A stretch of DNA of 49,206 bases. Source: Gemmatimonas sp. Its GTDB lineage: Bacteria > Krumholzibacteriota > Krumholzibacteriia > LZORAL124-64-63. The stretch covers positions 1 through 49,206 of the forward strand of contig PNOJ01000008.1 of the NCBI GenBank assembly GCA_013824755.1. Reading direction: 5' to 3'. Made by a program: the position numbers and the translations under genes. The notes beneath the pieces are model-generated. The model was not told the DNA's origin. It saw nothing but the letters and a program-made list of their open reading frames with translations, and made no database searches. Each line of letters opens with the position of its first letter. Position 1 is the first letter of the stretch. Shown here piece after piece: positions 38,064 to 47,335 of this stretch.

Positions 38064-39560
38064 TCAGTCGAGCGCGGCGGCCGGCAGTTCGAAGCGGAAG
38101 GTCGTGCCGCCGCCCACGCGGCTCTCCACGGTCAGCGCGGCGCCGTGGCCCGTCACGATCTGGTGGGCGATCGCCAGGCCGAGCCCGGAACCCGTGTTGC
38201 CGCCACGGCTCTTGTCGACGGTGTAGAAACGCTCGAAGACGTGGGGCAGGTCCTCGTTCCCGATCCCGATGCCCGTGTCCCCGACCTCGATGCCCACCCC
38301 CGCGGCGGCGCCCCGCAGCGAGACGCGCACCTCGCCGCCGGGGCGATTGAACTTGATCGCGTTGTCCGCCAGGTTCTGCAGCACCTGGCCGATGCGCAGC
38401 GGGTCGGCGAAGATCAGCGGCAGCCCGGCCTCGGCGTCGAGGGTCAGCGTGACCCCGGCGGCCCGGGCCTGCGGATCGAGGCGGCCCAGCACGTCCGCGG
38501 CCAGTTCCTCGAGGGAGAACGCCTCGCGGCGGTACTCGGCTTGGCCGCTCTCGAGGCGGGTCAGCTCGAAGAGCCGCTCGATCAGGCCTTCCAGGTTGTC
38601 CAGGTTCGAGGTGATGGTGCGCAGGTGGCGTTCGCGCTCCGCATCGGTGAGATCCTGGCCGCGCAGGGTCAGCGTCTCGACGTAGCCGCGCAGCGAGGCC
38701 ATGGGCGTGCGCAGGTCGTGGGAGATGTTGGCCGTCAGCTGACGGCGGTAGTCCTCGGACTGGCGCAGGCGGCCGATGACGCCCGTCAGGCGGTCCGCCA
38801 TGCTGTTGAAGCTGCGCTCCAGCGCCCCGATCTCGTCGGCGGCGCGGCCGCGGGCGCGGTGCTCGAAGTCGCCGTCGCGAAAGGCGGCCAGGTCACGCGA
38901 CAGCGCGCGGATGCGGCGGCTGACCCAGGTCAGGATCACCAGCCCGCCCAGGAAGGACGACAGCAGGATGGCGGCGGCGCCGCGCAGGTTGCGGGTGCGC
39001 TCGTCGTGCTCGATCTCCTCCATCGAGATGTTCAGGGGCCGGAAGCTCGAGACCAGCCAGGCGTCGGGCGCGGCCGTCGAGTCGCCGTCGGCGAAGATCG
39101 GCACCACGCCGTTGATGCGGTTCTCGTAGGCGTCGATGGCGGCGGGGTAGGGGTAGCTCTCGAAATCCCAGTCCTCGGCGGTCATCGAGTCCAGCAGGGT
39201 CGGGCTCACGTAGACCAGCACGCGGCTGAGGCTGTCGGGCATGGTCGTGTGGAGCACCAGGCCGTCGGGGCCGATCAGCGCGACCTCGGCGTCGAATCCG
39301 CGGACGGCCTGGCCGTAGGCGGCCAGGGCGCTCGCGGTCGCGGTGCTGTCGGCGAACAGCGGCGTCATGTGGACGGCCAGGCTCTCGGCCTCGGCCTCGC
39401 GCCGGTTGTCGTACCACTCCTCCTCGCCGGGCAGCCAGAGCGCCTGGTTCATCGAATACTCGATCCACCAGGAGTAGGTCAGGAACACGACCGACAGCAG
39501 CGCCAGGAACAGCAGGGCGATGCGGAAGTGCAGGGTGCGGTGGAAGGTCCAGCGGCTCAT
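38064..39560 (-). CDS. Sensor histidine kinase (HAMP, HisKA, HATPase)
   Basis: N-terminal TM/periplasmic region; ANISHDLRTPMASLRGYVETL; NLADNAIKFNRPGG; GDTGIGIG; GSGLGLAIAHQIV. Confidence 0.93.
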   Translation of the reverse strand: MSRWTFHRTLHFRIALLFLALLSVVFLTYSWWIEYSMNQALWLPGEEEWYDNRREAEAESLAVHMTPLFADSTATASALAAYGQAVRGFDAEVALIGPDGLVLHTTMPDSLSRVLVYVSPTLLDSMTAEDWDFESYPYPAAIDAYENRINGVVPIFADGDSTAAPDAWLVSSFRPLNISMEEIEHDERTRNLRGAAAILLSSFLGGLVILTWVSRRIRALSRDLAAFRDGDFEHRARGRAADEIGALERSFNSMADRLTGVIGRLRQSEDYRRQLTANISHDLRTPMASLRGYVETLTLRGQDLTDAERERHLRTITSNLDNLEGLIERLFELTRLESGQAEYRREAFSLEELAADVLGRLDPQARAAGVTLTLDAEAGLPLIFADPLRIGQVLQNLADNAIKFNRPGGEVRVSLRGAAAGVGIEVGDTGIGIGNEDLPHVFERFYTVDKSRGGNTGSGLGLAIAHQIVTGHGAALTVESRVGGGTTFRFELPAAALD

Positions 39561-39621
39561 GGTCCCCGTCCGGTAGGAATCCTTGGTGTTCAGAACCCGC
39601 CAAGTTCGGAATTCGCGATTG

Positions 39622-40341
39622 TCAGAATTCGTCGGTGAAGCGGTAGCCGATGCCCCACACCGTCAGGATGTAGCGGGGCCGGTTCGGGTTGGCTTCGATC
39701 TTGCCGCGCAGCCGGTTCACGTGCGAGTTGACGGTGTGCTCGTAGACGTCGGAATCCTGGTCCCACACCTGGTCGAGCAGCTGGGTCCGCGAGAAGGTCC
39801 GCCCGGGCCGCGCGGCCAGGGTGTAGAGCAGGTCGTATTCCTTCAGCGTCAGCTGGACCGGTTCGCCGCGCACGCTGACCCGCCGCTTGGTGTGGTCGAT
39901 GCTCAGCTCGCCGAGCTCGAGCACCAGGTCCTGCTCGCTGCCCCGCGCGATGCTGCGCGCCAGCTCGATGCGCCGCTGCAGCACCTTCAGCCGCGCGGTC
40001 AGCTCGCGAAGGCTGAAGGGCTTGGTCATGTAGTCGTCGCAGCCCAGCTCCAGGCCGAGGACCTTGTCCGCCTCCTCGCCGCGCGCGGTGAGCATGAGGA
40101 TGGGCACCTGACGGTCGCCGGCCCTGATCTCCCGCAGCACGTCCAGGCCCGACATCGCGGGCAGCATCCAGTCCAGCACCACGGCCGACCATTCCGACGC
40201 GGCGAAGGCCTCGAGCCCGCGGTGCCCGTCGTGCGCCGCCGTCACGTCGTAGCCCTCGCCCTGCAGGTGCAGGGTGATCAGGTCGATGAGGTCGCGGTCG
40301 TCCTCGATCAGCAGGATCCGCCGCCTGGCCGTCTCGCTCAC
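39622..40341 (-). CDS. OmpR/PhoB-family response regulator
   Basis: GTG start; RRRILLIEDDRDLIDLI; VVLDWMLPAMSGLDVL; KPF; C-terminal winged helix TLKEYDLLYTLAARPGRTFSRTQLLDQVWDQ...VWGIGYRF. Confidence 0.93.
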   Translation of the reverse strand: MSETARRRILLIEDDRDLIDLITLHLQGEGYDVTAAHDGHRGLEAFAASEWSAVVLDWMLPAMSGLDVLREIRAGDRQVPILMLTARGEEADKVLGLELGCDDYMTKPFSLRELTARLKVLQRRIELARSIARGSEQDLVLELGELSIDHTKRRVSVRGEPVQLTLKEYDLLYTLAARPGRTFSRTQLLDQVWDQDSDVYEHTVNSHVNRLRGKIEANPNRPRYILTVWGIGYRFTDEF

Positions 40342-40460
40342 GTCGGTCCTTTCCGCAGCCGTTGCGCCGCCATCCTCAAGTGTAACACGGCCCGAGGGCG
40401 CCTGTCTGCCGGATAGCGGGCTCCGCGACGGCCGGGAAAGCGACGGGAATAGGTCCTGAA

Positions 40461-40493
40461 GATTTGACTCCTTCGTGACGGATCCGTGACGGT
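40461..40493. promoter_or_regulatory. Three tandem 11-bp repeats with TGAC core (PhoB-box-like)
   Basis: GATTTGACTCC|TTCGTGACGGA|TCCGTGACGGT; TGAC at 40465, 40476 and 40487, exactly 11 bp apart; the last two units share CGTGACGG. Confidence 0.65.
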
Positions 40494-40500
40494 CGCCACG

Positions 40501-40506
40501 TATGAT
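40501..40506 (+). promoter_or_regulatory. Candidate -10 element
   Basis: TATGAT 7 bp downstream of the tandem repeats; no good -35, as expected for an activator-dependent promoter. Confidence 0.5.
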
Positions 40507-40512
40507 GACCCC

Positions 40513-40643
40513 AGTGAAGTTTCCTCCCGGCCGCCGATCGCGGCGGCACTCCGGGAGTGCAGGCTCGGACCGGGACATGGGCCTCGCCCGCGACCCGGAT
40601 CCAAGACACGGGGCCACCGGCGGGGGTAGCCCCGTGTTCTTTT
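40513..40643 (+). ncRNA. Candidate small RNA or structured leader with three hairpins
   Basis: CTCCCGGCCGCCG-ATCG-CGGCGG(CACT)CCGGGAG; GGACCGGG-acat-GGGC-ctc-GCCC-gcga-CCCGGATCC; ACACGGGGC...GCCCCGTGT-TCTTTT. 5' end inferred from the -10. Confidence 0.5.
40606..40643 (+). terminator. Intrinsic terminator of the candidate sRNA/leader
   Basis: ACACGGGGC/GCCCCGTGT 9-bp stem followed by TTCTTTT. Confidence 0.8.
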
Positions 40644-40814
40644 CCCCCCGACCCGCCATCCCTGCCGATTCCCGGGGCAACCGGGGCGCCTCGCCGCCGT
40701 AGAGCAGCGCTCGCGGGCGCCGTCGAGCGGGCTTGCTTCCGGGGCGGCGCTGCCCTAAGCTACCGCGCGGCTGGACGATCGGCCCCGCCACCGACCCACG
40801 GCGAAAGGACGCCC

Positions 40815-41747
40815 ATGGCATCGGCCTTCCTGCACGTGAACGACCTCGGCAAGAGCTACGGCCAGGTGCGCGCCGTGGACGGGATCTCGCTCGAGATCCC
40901 GAAGGGCAGCATCTACGGCTTCCTGGGCCCCAACGGGTCCGGCAAGACGACCACGATCCGCTGCATCATGAACATCATCCTGGCCGACCGCGGCGAGATC
41001 CTGTTCGACGGCCGGCCCCTGGACCGTCAGCTGCTGGACCGCGTCGGCTACCTGCCCGAAGAGAGGGGGCTCTACCGCAAGATGAAGTGCGCCGAACAGC
41101 TGGCCTTCCTGGCCACGCTCAAGTCGGTGCCGCGGAAGGAAGCCCAGCGCCGGGCCGAAGCCTGGCTCGAGCGGCTGGGCCTGGGCGAGTGGAAGGACCG
41201 CAAGGTCGACGCCCTGAGCAAGGGCATGCAGCAGAAGGTCCAGTTCGCGGCCACGTTCCTGTTCGAGCCGGACCTGGTGATCCTGGACGAGCCCTTCAGC
41301 GGGCTGGACCCCCTGAACGTCGAGACGATGCGCGACGTCATCCGCGAGCAGAACGCCCGCGGCTGCACCATCATCCTCTCGACCCACATGCTGGCCGAGG
41401 CGGAGAAGCTGTGCGACTCGGTCTGCCTGATCGAGGGCGGCCGCAAGGTGCTCGACGGCACCCTCGAGGCGGTGCGCACGGACTTCCCGCTGAAGTCGGT
41501 GCGGGTCGCCTACGCCGGCGGCAAGGAACCGCCCGCGCGGCTGCCGGGCATCGCCCACCGCGTGTTCCAGGACGACTCCTGGCGGCTGACCCTGGAATCC
41601 GGGGCGAGCACCGACGCGGTGCTCGACGCCCTGCGCGCCGCCGGCCAGCTCACCCTGTTCGCGGCCAACCGGCCCGCCCTGGACGAGATCTTCCTGAGCG
41701 TGGTGCGCGAGCGCCGCGCCGCCGCCGGAACGGAGGCCGCGTCGTGA
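40815..41747 (+). CDS. ABC transporter ATP-binding protein (NatA-like)
   Basis: FLGPNGSGKTTTIRCIM Walker A; LSKGMQQKVQFAATFLFEPDLVILDEPFSGLDP. Confidence 0.92.
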   Translation: MASAFLHVNDLGKSYGQVRAVDGISLEIPKGSIYGFLGPNGSGKTTTIRCIMNIILADRGEILFDGRPLDRQLLDRVGYLPEERGLYRKMKCAEQLAFLATLKSVPRKEAQRRAEAWLERLGLGEWKDRKVDALSKGMQQKVQFAATFLFEPDLVILDEPFSGLDPLNVETMRDVIREQNARGCTIILSTHMLAEAEKLCDSVCLIEGGRKVLDGTLEAVRTDFPLKSVRVAYAGGKEPPARLPGIAHRVFQDDSWRLTLESGASTDAVLDALRAAGQLTLFAANRPALDEIFLSVVRERRAAAGTEAAS

Positions 41748-42997
41748 AAATGCTCGCCATCATCCGCCGTGAATACCTCGAGCGCGTCCGCACCAAGGGC
41801 TTCGTGATCAGCACGCTGCTGATCCCGCTGCTGATGGCCCTGGTCATGGTGTTGCCCATGCTCACCATGCAGTCGGTCGACACGCGCAACACCGTCGGCC
41901 TGATCGACCCCAGCGGGGAGTACTTCGCGCATCTGGACGCGGCCCTGTCCTCCCAGGAGGACCTGCACGTCTCGCTGATCCCGTTGCCGGTCGCCGGCGG
42001 CGACGTCGCGTCCGCGACGGCGAGCATGCAGGACCAGATCCGCGACGAGAGCCTCGACGGCGGCGTCGTCATCGGGGACGATTTCATCGGGACGCCGAAG
42101 GCCACCTACTACAGCCGCTCGGTCTCCGGCAGCATCGTGCGCGACGACCTGCAGCCGGCGCTGGACCGCGTGCTGCGCCAGGCGCGCTTCGCCCGGGTCG
42201 GGGTGCCGGACTCCCTGCACGCCTTCCTGTCCGAGCGCGTGGACTGGGAGTCGCTGTCGGTGGGCGACACCGGCGAGGCGACCCGCCGCGACGAGGGCGG
42301 CGTCATGCTGCTGGCCTTCACGCTCATCATGATGCTCTACATGATGGTCCTGGTGTACGGCCAGCAGACCCTGACCGCGGTGATCGAGGAGAAGAGCAGC
42401 CGCGTGGTCGAGGTGCTGCTGTCCAGCGTGCCCTCCTCGCAGCTGATGTTCGGCAAGGTGGTGGGCATCGGCGGCGCCGGCCTGACGCAGGTGGCCATCT
42501 GGACCGCCGCGATCTTCGTCATGGCCGGCCAGGGGCTGAGCGTGGGCGGCCTCTCCTTCGACGCCTCCTACCTGACGCCGATGATCCTGGGCTCGTTCAT
42601 GGTCTTCTTCCTGCTGGGCTTCCTGCTGTTTTCGATGATGTACGCCGGCGTCGGCGCGCTGTGCAACACGATCCAGGAGGCGCAGCCCTTCGCCACGCCG
42701 ATCATGATGTTCGTGATCATCCCGATGATGCTCATGACCCTGGTGCTGCGCGCGCCCGGCAGCCCCCTGGCCACGGTGCTGAGCCTGATCCCGATGTTCT
42801 CGCCCATCCTGATGTTCATGCGGGTCTGCCTGGCCTCGCCGCCGCTCTGGCAGGTCGTGCTGTCGTGGGTGCTGATGAGCGCCACGATCTGGCTGATGTC
42901 GCGGGCCGCCGGGAAGCTGTTCCGCGTCGGCATCCTGATGAGCGGTTCGGCCCCCAACTGGGCGACGCTCGTCAGGACGCTCCGTCAGCCCGATTAG
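41744..42997 (+). CDS. ABC transporter permease (NatB-like ABC-2)
   Basis: KMLAIIRREYLERVRTKGFVISTLLIPL; VIEEKSSRVVEVLLSSVPSSQLMFGKVVGIG; GTGA overlap. Confidence 0.9.
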   Translation: MKMLAIIRREYLERVRTKGFVISTLLIPLLMALVMVLPMLTMQSVDTRNTVGLIDPSGEYFAHLDAALSSQEDLHVSLIPLPVAGGDVASATASMQDQIRDESLDGGVVIGDDFIGTPKATYYSRSVSGSIVRDDLQPALDRVLRQARFARVGVPDSLHAFLSERVDWESLSVGDTGEATRRDEGGVMLLAFTLIMMLYMMVLVYGQQTLTAVIEEKSSRVVEVLLSSVPSSQLMFGKVVGIGGAGLTQVAIWTAAIFVMAGQGLSVGGLSFDASYLTPMILGSFMVFFLLGFLLFSMMYAGVGALCNTIQEAQPFATPIMMFVIIPMMLMTLVLRAPGSPLATVLSLIPMFSPILMFMRVCLASPPLWQVVLSWVLMSATIWLMSRAAGKLFRVGILMSGSAPNWATLVRTLRQPD

Positions 42998-43000
42998 AGC

Positions 43001-43067
43001 GGAACAGGAGAGGGCCCGCGGACGGACCGCTTGCTAGACGGTCCGTCCGCGGGCCCTCTCCTGTTCC
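43001..43067. terminator. Perfect 29-bp inverted repeat, likely terminator/insulator
   Basis: GGAACAGGAGAGGGCCCGCGGACGGACCG - cttgctaga - CGGTCCGTCCGCGGGCCCTCTCCTGTTCC. Confidence 0.7.
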
Positions 43068-43115
43068 CGGCAGGTATGCTATCATCAAGGACACCTGTTC
43101 GATAGGGGCGGATCG

Positions 43116-46100
43116 ATGAAGCGTGGCTTGGCGGCGGTTTGTGTGATGGGGTGGGCGGCAGTGGCGGCGGCAGGGGCGGGGATGCACACCACGTACCTGT
43201 GGCACATGCACCAGCCGATCTACTGGCCGCAGGAGAGCGTGTGGACGCCGGGGCGGTACGAGACCGCCTTCGAGACGATCACCCTGGGGCACTCGCAGAA
43301 CGACGAGTTCTCGATCTTCAACTCGGACGACCGCGTCGCGGACTACCAGTGGTACCCCAAGGACGCCCTGCAGATGGTGCTGGACCTGCCGGAGGCCGGC
43401 GCGCAGGTCTCGTTCGCGGGCGCCCTGATCGAGAACCTGAACTCGCTGGGGCAGGCGGGCTGGAACGGCGGCCGCTACGCGTCGAACTGGTGGAGCCACT
43501 ACCGCACGGCCCGCGGCTGGCTCAACACCGCCGGCGACCCGCGCCTGGACCCGGTGCTGGCCGGCTTCCACCACGCGATCGGGCCGCTGTTGCCCGAGGC
43601 GGCGCTGCGCATGGAACTGGCGTGCGGCCGCGAGATCTGGGACGACGCCTGGGGCGCGGGGCCGCAGTCGGCCGGCTTCTTCCCGGCCGAGATGTGCTTC
43701 AGCGAGCGCATGATTCCCGCCCTGCGCGACGCCGGCGTCGCCTGGACCATCGTGCCCGACCTGCACCTCGCGCGGGCCTGCGAGGGCTACCCCTGGGCCG
43801 CGAACCTGGACAACACCGACGCCCCGAACCCCGCCGACCAGGTCAACCCCGTCCAGGCGAACTGGACCAGCCACACCATCTCGCGCGGCGTCACCCTGAA
43901 GGTGCCGTACCCCTTCGGCTTCACGCCCCACCGCGCGGTGCACGTCGACCCCGCCACCGGCGCCCGCGACACGATCGTCGTGGTGCCGGCCGCCGACGCC
44001 ATGGGCTGGGAGGAGGGCTACGGCCTGTTCGGCACCGGCGGCGTCGATGCCCTGGCCCCCTACAACGATCCCCAACGCCCGATGCTCGTGCTCTTCGCCC
44101 ACGACGGCGACAACGCCTGGAGCGGCGGCTACTCCTACTACCACGAGAACGTCACCCAGTTCGCCCACGCCGCGGCCGCGGCCGGCCACACGCCCACCAC
44201 CGTCGCCACCTACCTGCGCCACCACCCGGTGCCCGTCGGCGACGTCGTCCACGTCGAGGACGGCGGCTGGGTCAACGCCGACGGCGACTTCGGCAGCCCG
44301 CAGTTCATCAACTGGAACTGGCCGCTGGTGGACGCGGCCGGCCAGTTCGACATCCCCGGCGGCTGGGCCGAGGACGAGCGCAACTGGGCCGTGCTGATCG
44401 CCGCCCAGAACCGCGTCGAGACCGCGGCCGCGCATTTCGCGGTCGACCCCGCGAAGGTCGTCTCTCCGAATCCCGGCGCCAACGCCGCCGAGCGGGCCTG
44501 GCACTTCCTGCTGGCGGGCTACGAGAGCGGCTACATGTACTACGGCGCGTCCCTGGACATGGAGATCAAGGCCACGCTGGCCTGCAACCGCGCCGTCGCG
44601 CTGGCCGACCCGGTGATCGCGAGCCTGGGCGACGCCTCGCCGCCGACGGTGTGGCTGCCGCAGCGCCTGCCCTGGAACCCCGGCGGCCAGGGCGGCGGCT
44701 CGCTCTGGGGCTACCCCGGCGGTCAGGGCACGACCATGCCCCGCGACTTCCACGTCTGGACCTTCGCCCACGACGCCTCGGGCCTCGCGCGCGTCGAACT
44801 GATGGTCCGCGAGGACCAGGACGGCCGCAACGACCCCGCCACGATCGTCAACGAGACCTACGCCGGCGGCGCCGGCGTCGGCGCCTGGAGCGCGCTGCCG
44901 ATGAACCGCCGCGTCATGCCGACGGGCGAGCCCTGGCCCATGGCCGAGATCGACTTCACCACGCTGCCGTCGCGCATCGCCGACCAGTACTGGGTCGAGC
45001 TGACCGGCTACGCGGAGATCCTGCTGGACTACTACATCGAGGCCGAGGACTCGCTGGGTCACGTCACGCGCTCGCCGGTCCAGCATGTCTGGGTGGGCGC
45101 GGGCGACGGCGGCGCGGGCGAGGACCCGGTCGTGCGCACGCTGCCCTCGCCGCCGCAGGCGGGGCAGACCGCGCACGTCTGGTACGAGCCGGCCGGCCGA
45201 CCCCTGGCGTCGGCGACCGCGGTCCTGATGCACTGGGGGATCGACGGCTGGACCAACGTCCACGACACGGCCATGGCCTGGGACGACACCGCCACGGCCT
45301 GGCGCGCCGACATCGCTGTGCCGGGCAGCGCGCTGGTCCTGGACTGCGTCTTCACCGACGGCGCCGGCCTGTGGGACAACAACGGCGGCACCGACTGGCA
45401 CCTGACGGTCGCGGGCGGGCAGAGCGAGGAGTCGCCGTTCTCGATGGACGGCCAGCCGGACACCGGCGCGGTGCGCGAGGACTGCGGCGGCGTGCGCCTG
45501 TGGTACGCGTGGGAGGAGCCCTGGCTCTACCTGGCGACCGACGCGGTCACGAGCCAGTCGGGGCGCGACGCCTTCCTGCTGCTGGGCGCGGGCGGCGCCG
45601 CGATGCGCGGGGCGCCCTGGGCCAAGGCCGGGCAGGTGGCGACCTGGGACGCGTTCCTGGCCGGCGAAGGCAGCAACGCCTGGTGCGGCTGGTTCGACGC
45701 GGCGCAGGTCACGCCGCCGACCGGGCGGGTCGAACAGGCGCGCGGCGCGGTGCTGGAGGGGGCGATCCACCTGGGTGATCTGTACCCGGGGGCGCGGCCG
45801 ATGACGCTGGTGGTGGCGCTGGGGGTGTACGGGTCGGCTGACGGGGCGGCGCTGGTGGAGCAGTGCCCCGAGGGGAACGGGGACGGGGAACTCGGCGCGG
45901 CGGAGTATCTGGCGGTTTGGGTGCCGGTCGGGGTGGGGGAGGCCGTGCCTGCGGCGGGCCCGGTGAGGGTGACGGCGGTGCCGAACCCGTTCAACCCGAG
46001 CACGATGTTGAGGTTGAGCGGCGTGGGCGACGGGCCGGTGTCCGTCGTCGTTCACGACACGGTGGGACGAAACGTGCGGAGGTTGGCGGGAGTCGCCCTG

Positions 46101-46232
46101 AGCGGGGCTTGCGACATCGTCTGGGACGGGCGGGACGAGCGGGGGAGGACGGTGACCAGCGGGACCTACTTCCTGCGGGTGACGACCGAGGCGGGGGTCG
46201 CCAGGACCGGCAAGATCACGATGTTGAAGTAG
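43116..46232 (+). CDS. Secreted GH57-type glycoside hydrolase with C-terminal FlgD-Ig/T9SS-type-A-like domain
   Basis: Signal peptide; TTYLWHMHQPIYWPQ (HQP); FFPAEMCFSERMIPAL; C-term TAVPNPFNPSTMLRLSG...DIVWDGRDERGRTVTSGTYFLRVTTEAGVARTGKITMLK. Confidence 0.85.
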   Translation: MKRGLAAVCVMGWAAVAAAGAGMHTTYLWHMHQPIYWPQESVWTPGRYETAFETITLGHSQNDEFSIFNSDDRVADYQWYPKDALQMVLDLPEAGAQVSFAGALIENLNSLGQAGWNGGRYASNWWSHYRTARGWLNTAGDPRLDPVLAGFHHAIGPLLPEAALRMELACGREIWDDAWGAGPQSAGFFPAEMCFSERMIPALRDAGVAWTIVPDLHLARACEGYPWAANLDNTDAPNPADQVNPVQANWTSHTISRGVTLKVPYPFGFTPHRAVHVDPATGARDTIVVVPAADAMGWEEGYGLFGTGGVDALAPYNDPQRPMLVLFAHDGDNAWSGGYSYYHENVTQFAHAAAAAGHTPTTVATYLRHHPVPVGDVVHVEDGGWVNADGDFGSPQFINWNWPLVDAAGQFDIPGGWAEDERNWAVLIAAQNRVETAAAHFAVDPAKVVSPNPGANAAERAWHFLLAGYESGYMYYGASLDMEIKATLACNRAVALADPVIASLGDASPPTVWLPQRLPWNPGGQGGGSLWGYPGGQGTTMPRDFHVWTFAHDASGLARVELMVREDQDGRNDPATIVNETYAGGAGVGAWSALPMNRRVMPTGEPWPMAEIDFTTLPSRIADQYWVELTGYAEILLDYYIEAEDSLGHVTRSPVQHVWVGAGDGGAGEDPVVRTLPSPPQAGQTAHVWYEPAGRPLASATAVLMHWGIDGWTNVHDTAMAWDDTATAWRADIAVPGSALVLDCVFTDGAGLWDNNGGTDWHLTVAGGQSEESPFSMDGQPDTGAVREDCGGVRLWYAWEEPWLYLATDAVTSQSGRDAFLLLGAGGAAMRGAPWAKAGQVATWDAFLAGEGSNAWCGWFDAAQVTPPTGRVEQARGAVLEGAIHLGDLYPGARPMTLVVALGVYGSADGAALVEQCPEGNGDGELGAAEYLAVWVPVGVGEAVPAAGPVRVTAVPNPFNPSTMLRLSGVGDGPVSVVVHDTVGRNVRRLAGVALSGACDIVWDGRDERGRTVTSGTYFLRVTTEAGVARTGKITMLK

Positions 46233-46248
46233 ATCGGGAGCGAGCGCG

Positions 46249-47112
46249 TCAGCCATCCTTGAGGGCGTCGACGAGCGTCGCATCGACCCAGTAGATGTTC
46301 CCATCGTCCCCGCAGAAGAACAGGTACTTCCCATCCGGCGAAAGCGAAGGGAATCGCGCCTGGATATCACACACGCGTCGGGGAGCCGACCAGGACCCAT
46401 CGCTCTGGTGGAAGCTGACGTGGACGTAGAGGTCTTCCTTGTCGTCGAGGCGGGGACGGTTCGAGGCGAACAGCAGGAACGACTCGTCGGGTGATATATA
46501 CGGCGTGTAGTCGATGGCCTGCGGGACATTGATCGTTTCGTCCAGGGGCACGATGTCCGCATAGCCTTCCGCCGCATACCGGGCGCCGAAGATGCCCGAG
46601 TTCCATACCTTCGTCGTCATCGTGGAGGAGAAGTAGACCCGTCCTGCCGTGGTGAAGGAAGAGCTCGCTTTCAGCATGTGGCCATCGCTGCGCGGGGCGC
46701 TCCAGCCGGCCGCCGTTCGCTCGACGTACCTCGCGACCCAGCCGTCTCCGGCATCGATCCGGAAAAACAACTTCTTCCCATCCGGCGAAAACGTGGCCGC
46801 CTGGCTGTTCCCGCCCTGGGCGAAGGCCGGCGGCTCGGGACTCGACCACTTCCCGTCGACGATGCATACCGACAGGATCTGAGTTGAGAACGTCGACATG
46901 TCGACGGTATTCCAGTACATCTCCCGGCCGTCGGAGGAGATTTCCAGGCGGCTGTGGATGTTGCCCTTGGAGATGACTCCCGGGGCGAAGATGACGGGAG
47001 TGTTCCCCGGGGGCGTCTGACCCAGATACGGAATCGCCTCGATGGGGGTCTGGGCTAGCCCGGCCGAAGTCAGCACCGAGCAGGTCAGCAGGATCAGCGC
47101 CAGCGGCCTCAT
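46249..47112 (-). CDS. Secreted WD40-like (PD40) repeat protein
   Basis: Signal MRPLALILLTCSVLTSAGLA; FSPDGKKLFF, ISPDESFLLFASNRP, LSPDGKYLFFCGD. Confidence 0.82.
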   Translation of the reverse strand: MRPLALILLTCSVLTSAGLAQTPIEAIPYLGQTPPGNTPVIFAPGVISKGNIHSRLEISSDGREMYWNTVDMSTFSTQILSVCIVDGKWSSPEPPAFAQGGNSQAATFSPDGKKLFFRIDAGDGWVARYVERTAAGWSAPRSDGHMLKASSSFTTAGRVYFSSTMTTKVWNSGIFGARYAAEGYADIVPLDETINVPQAIDYTPYISPDESFLLFASNRPRLDDKEDLYVHVSFHQSDGSWSAPRRVCDIQARFPSLSPDGKYLFFCGDDGNIYWVDATLVDALKDG

Positions 47113-47335
47113 GCGATCTCCTTGCCGTGCGAGGGCAGCCTCACCCCGACGGCACGTCGCGTGCCGCCGCCGGCTGCCAGGGATGGCGGCATGGTATCGC
47201 CCGGACCAGCGCTCACGCCAGCAGAATCCGGCGCCACGAGGCCGTGACGGACATCCGAACCTTTCCGTGCCAGTTCCGTATGCCGCAGCATGTCTCGTCG
47301 AACGGTCGACATCGACTGCCGGGAAAGGAGCACCC

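Noticed and set aside
40513-40643. Known riboswitch class in the ABC exporter leader
   Set aside because: Compared by eye with c-di-GMP and fluoride riboswitch consensus features; no recognisable conserved core, so it is reported only as a candidate sRNA/leader.
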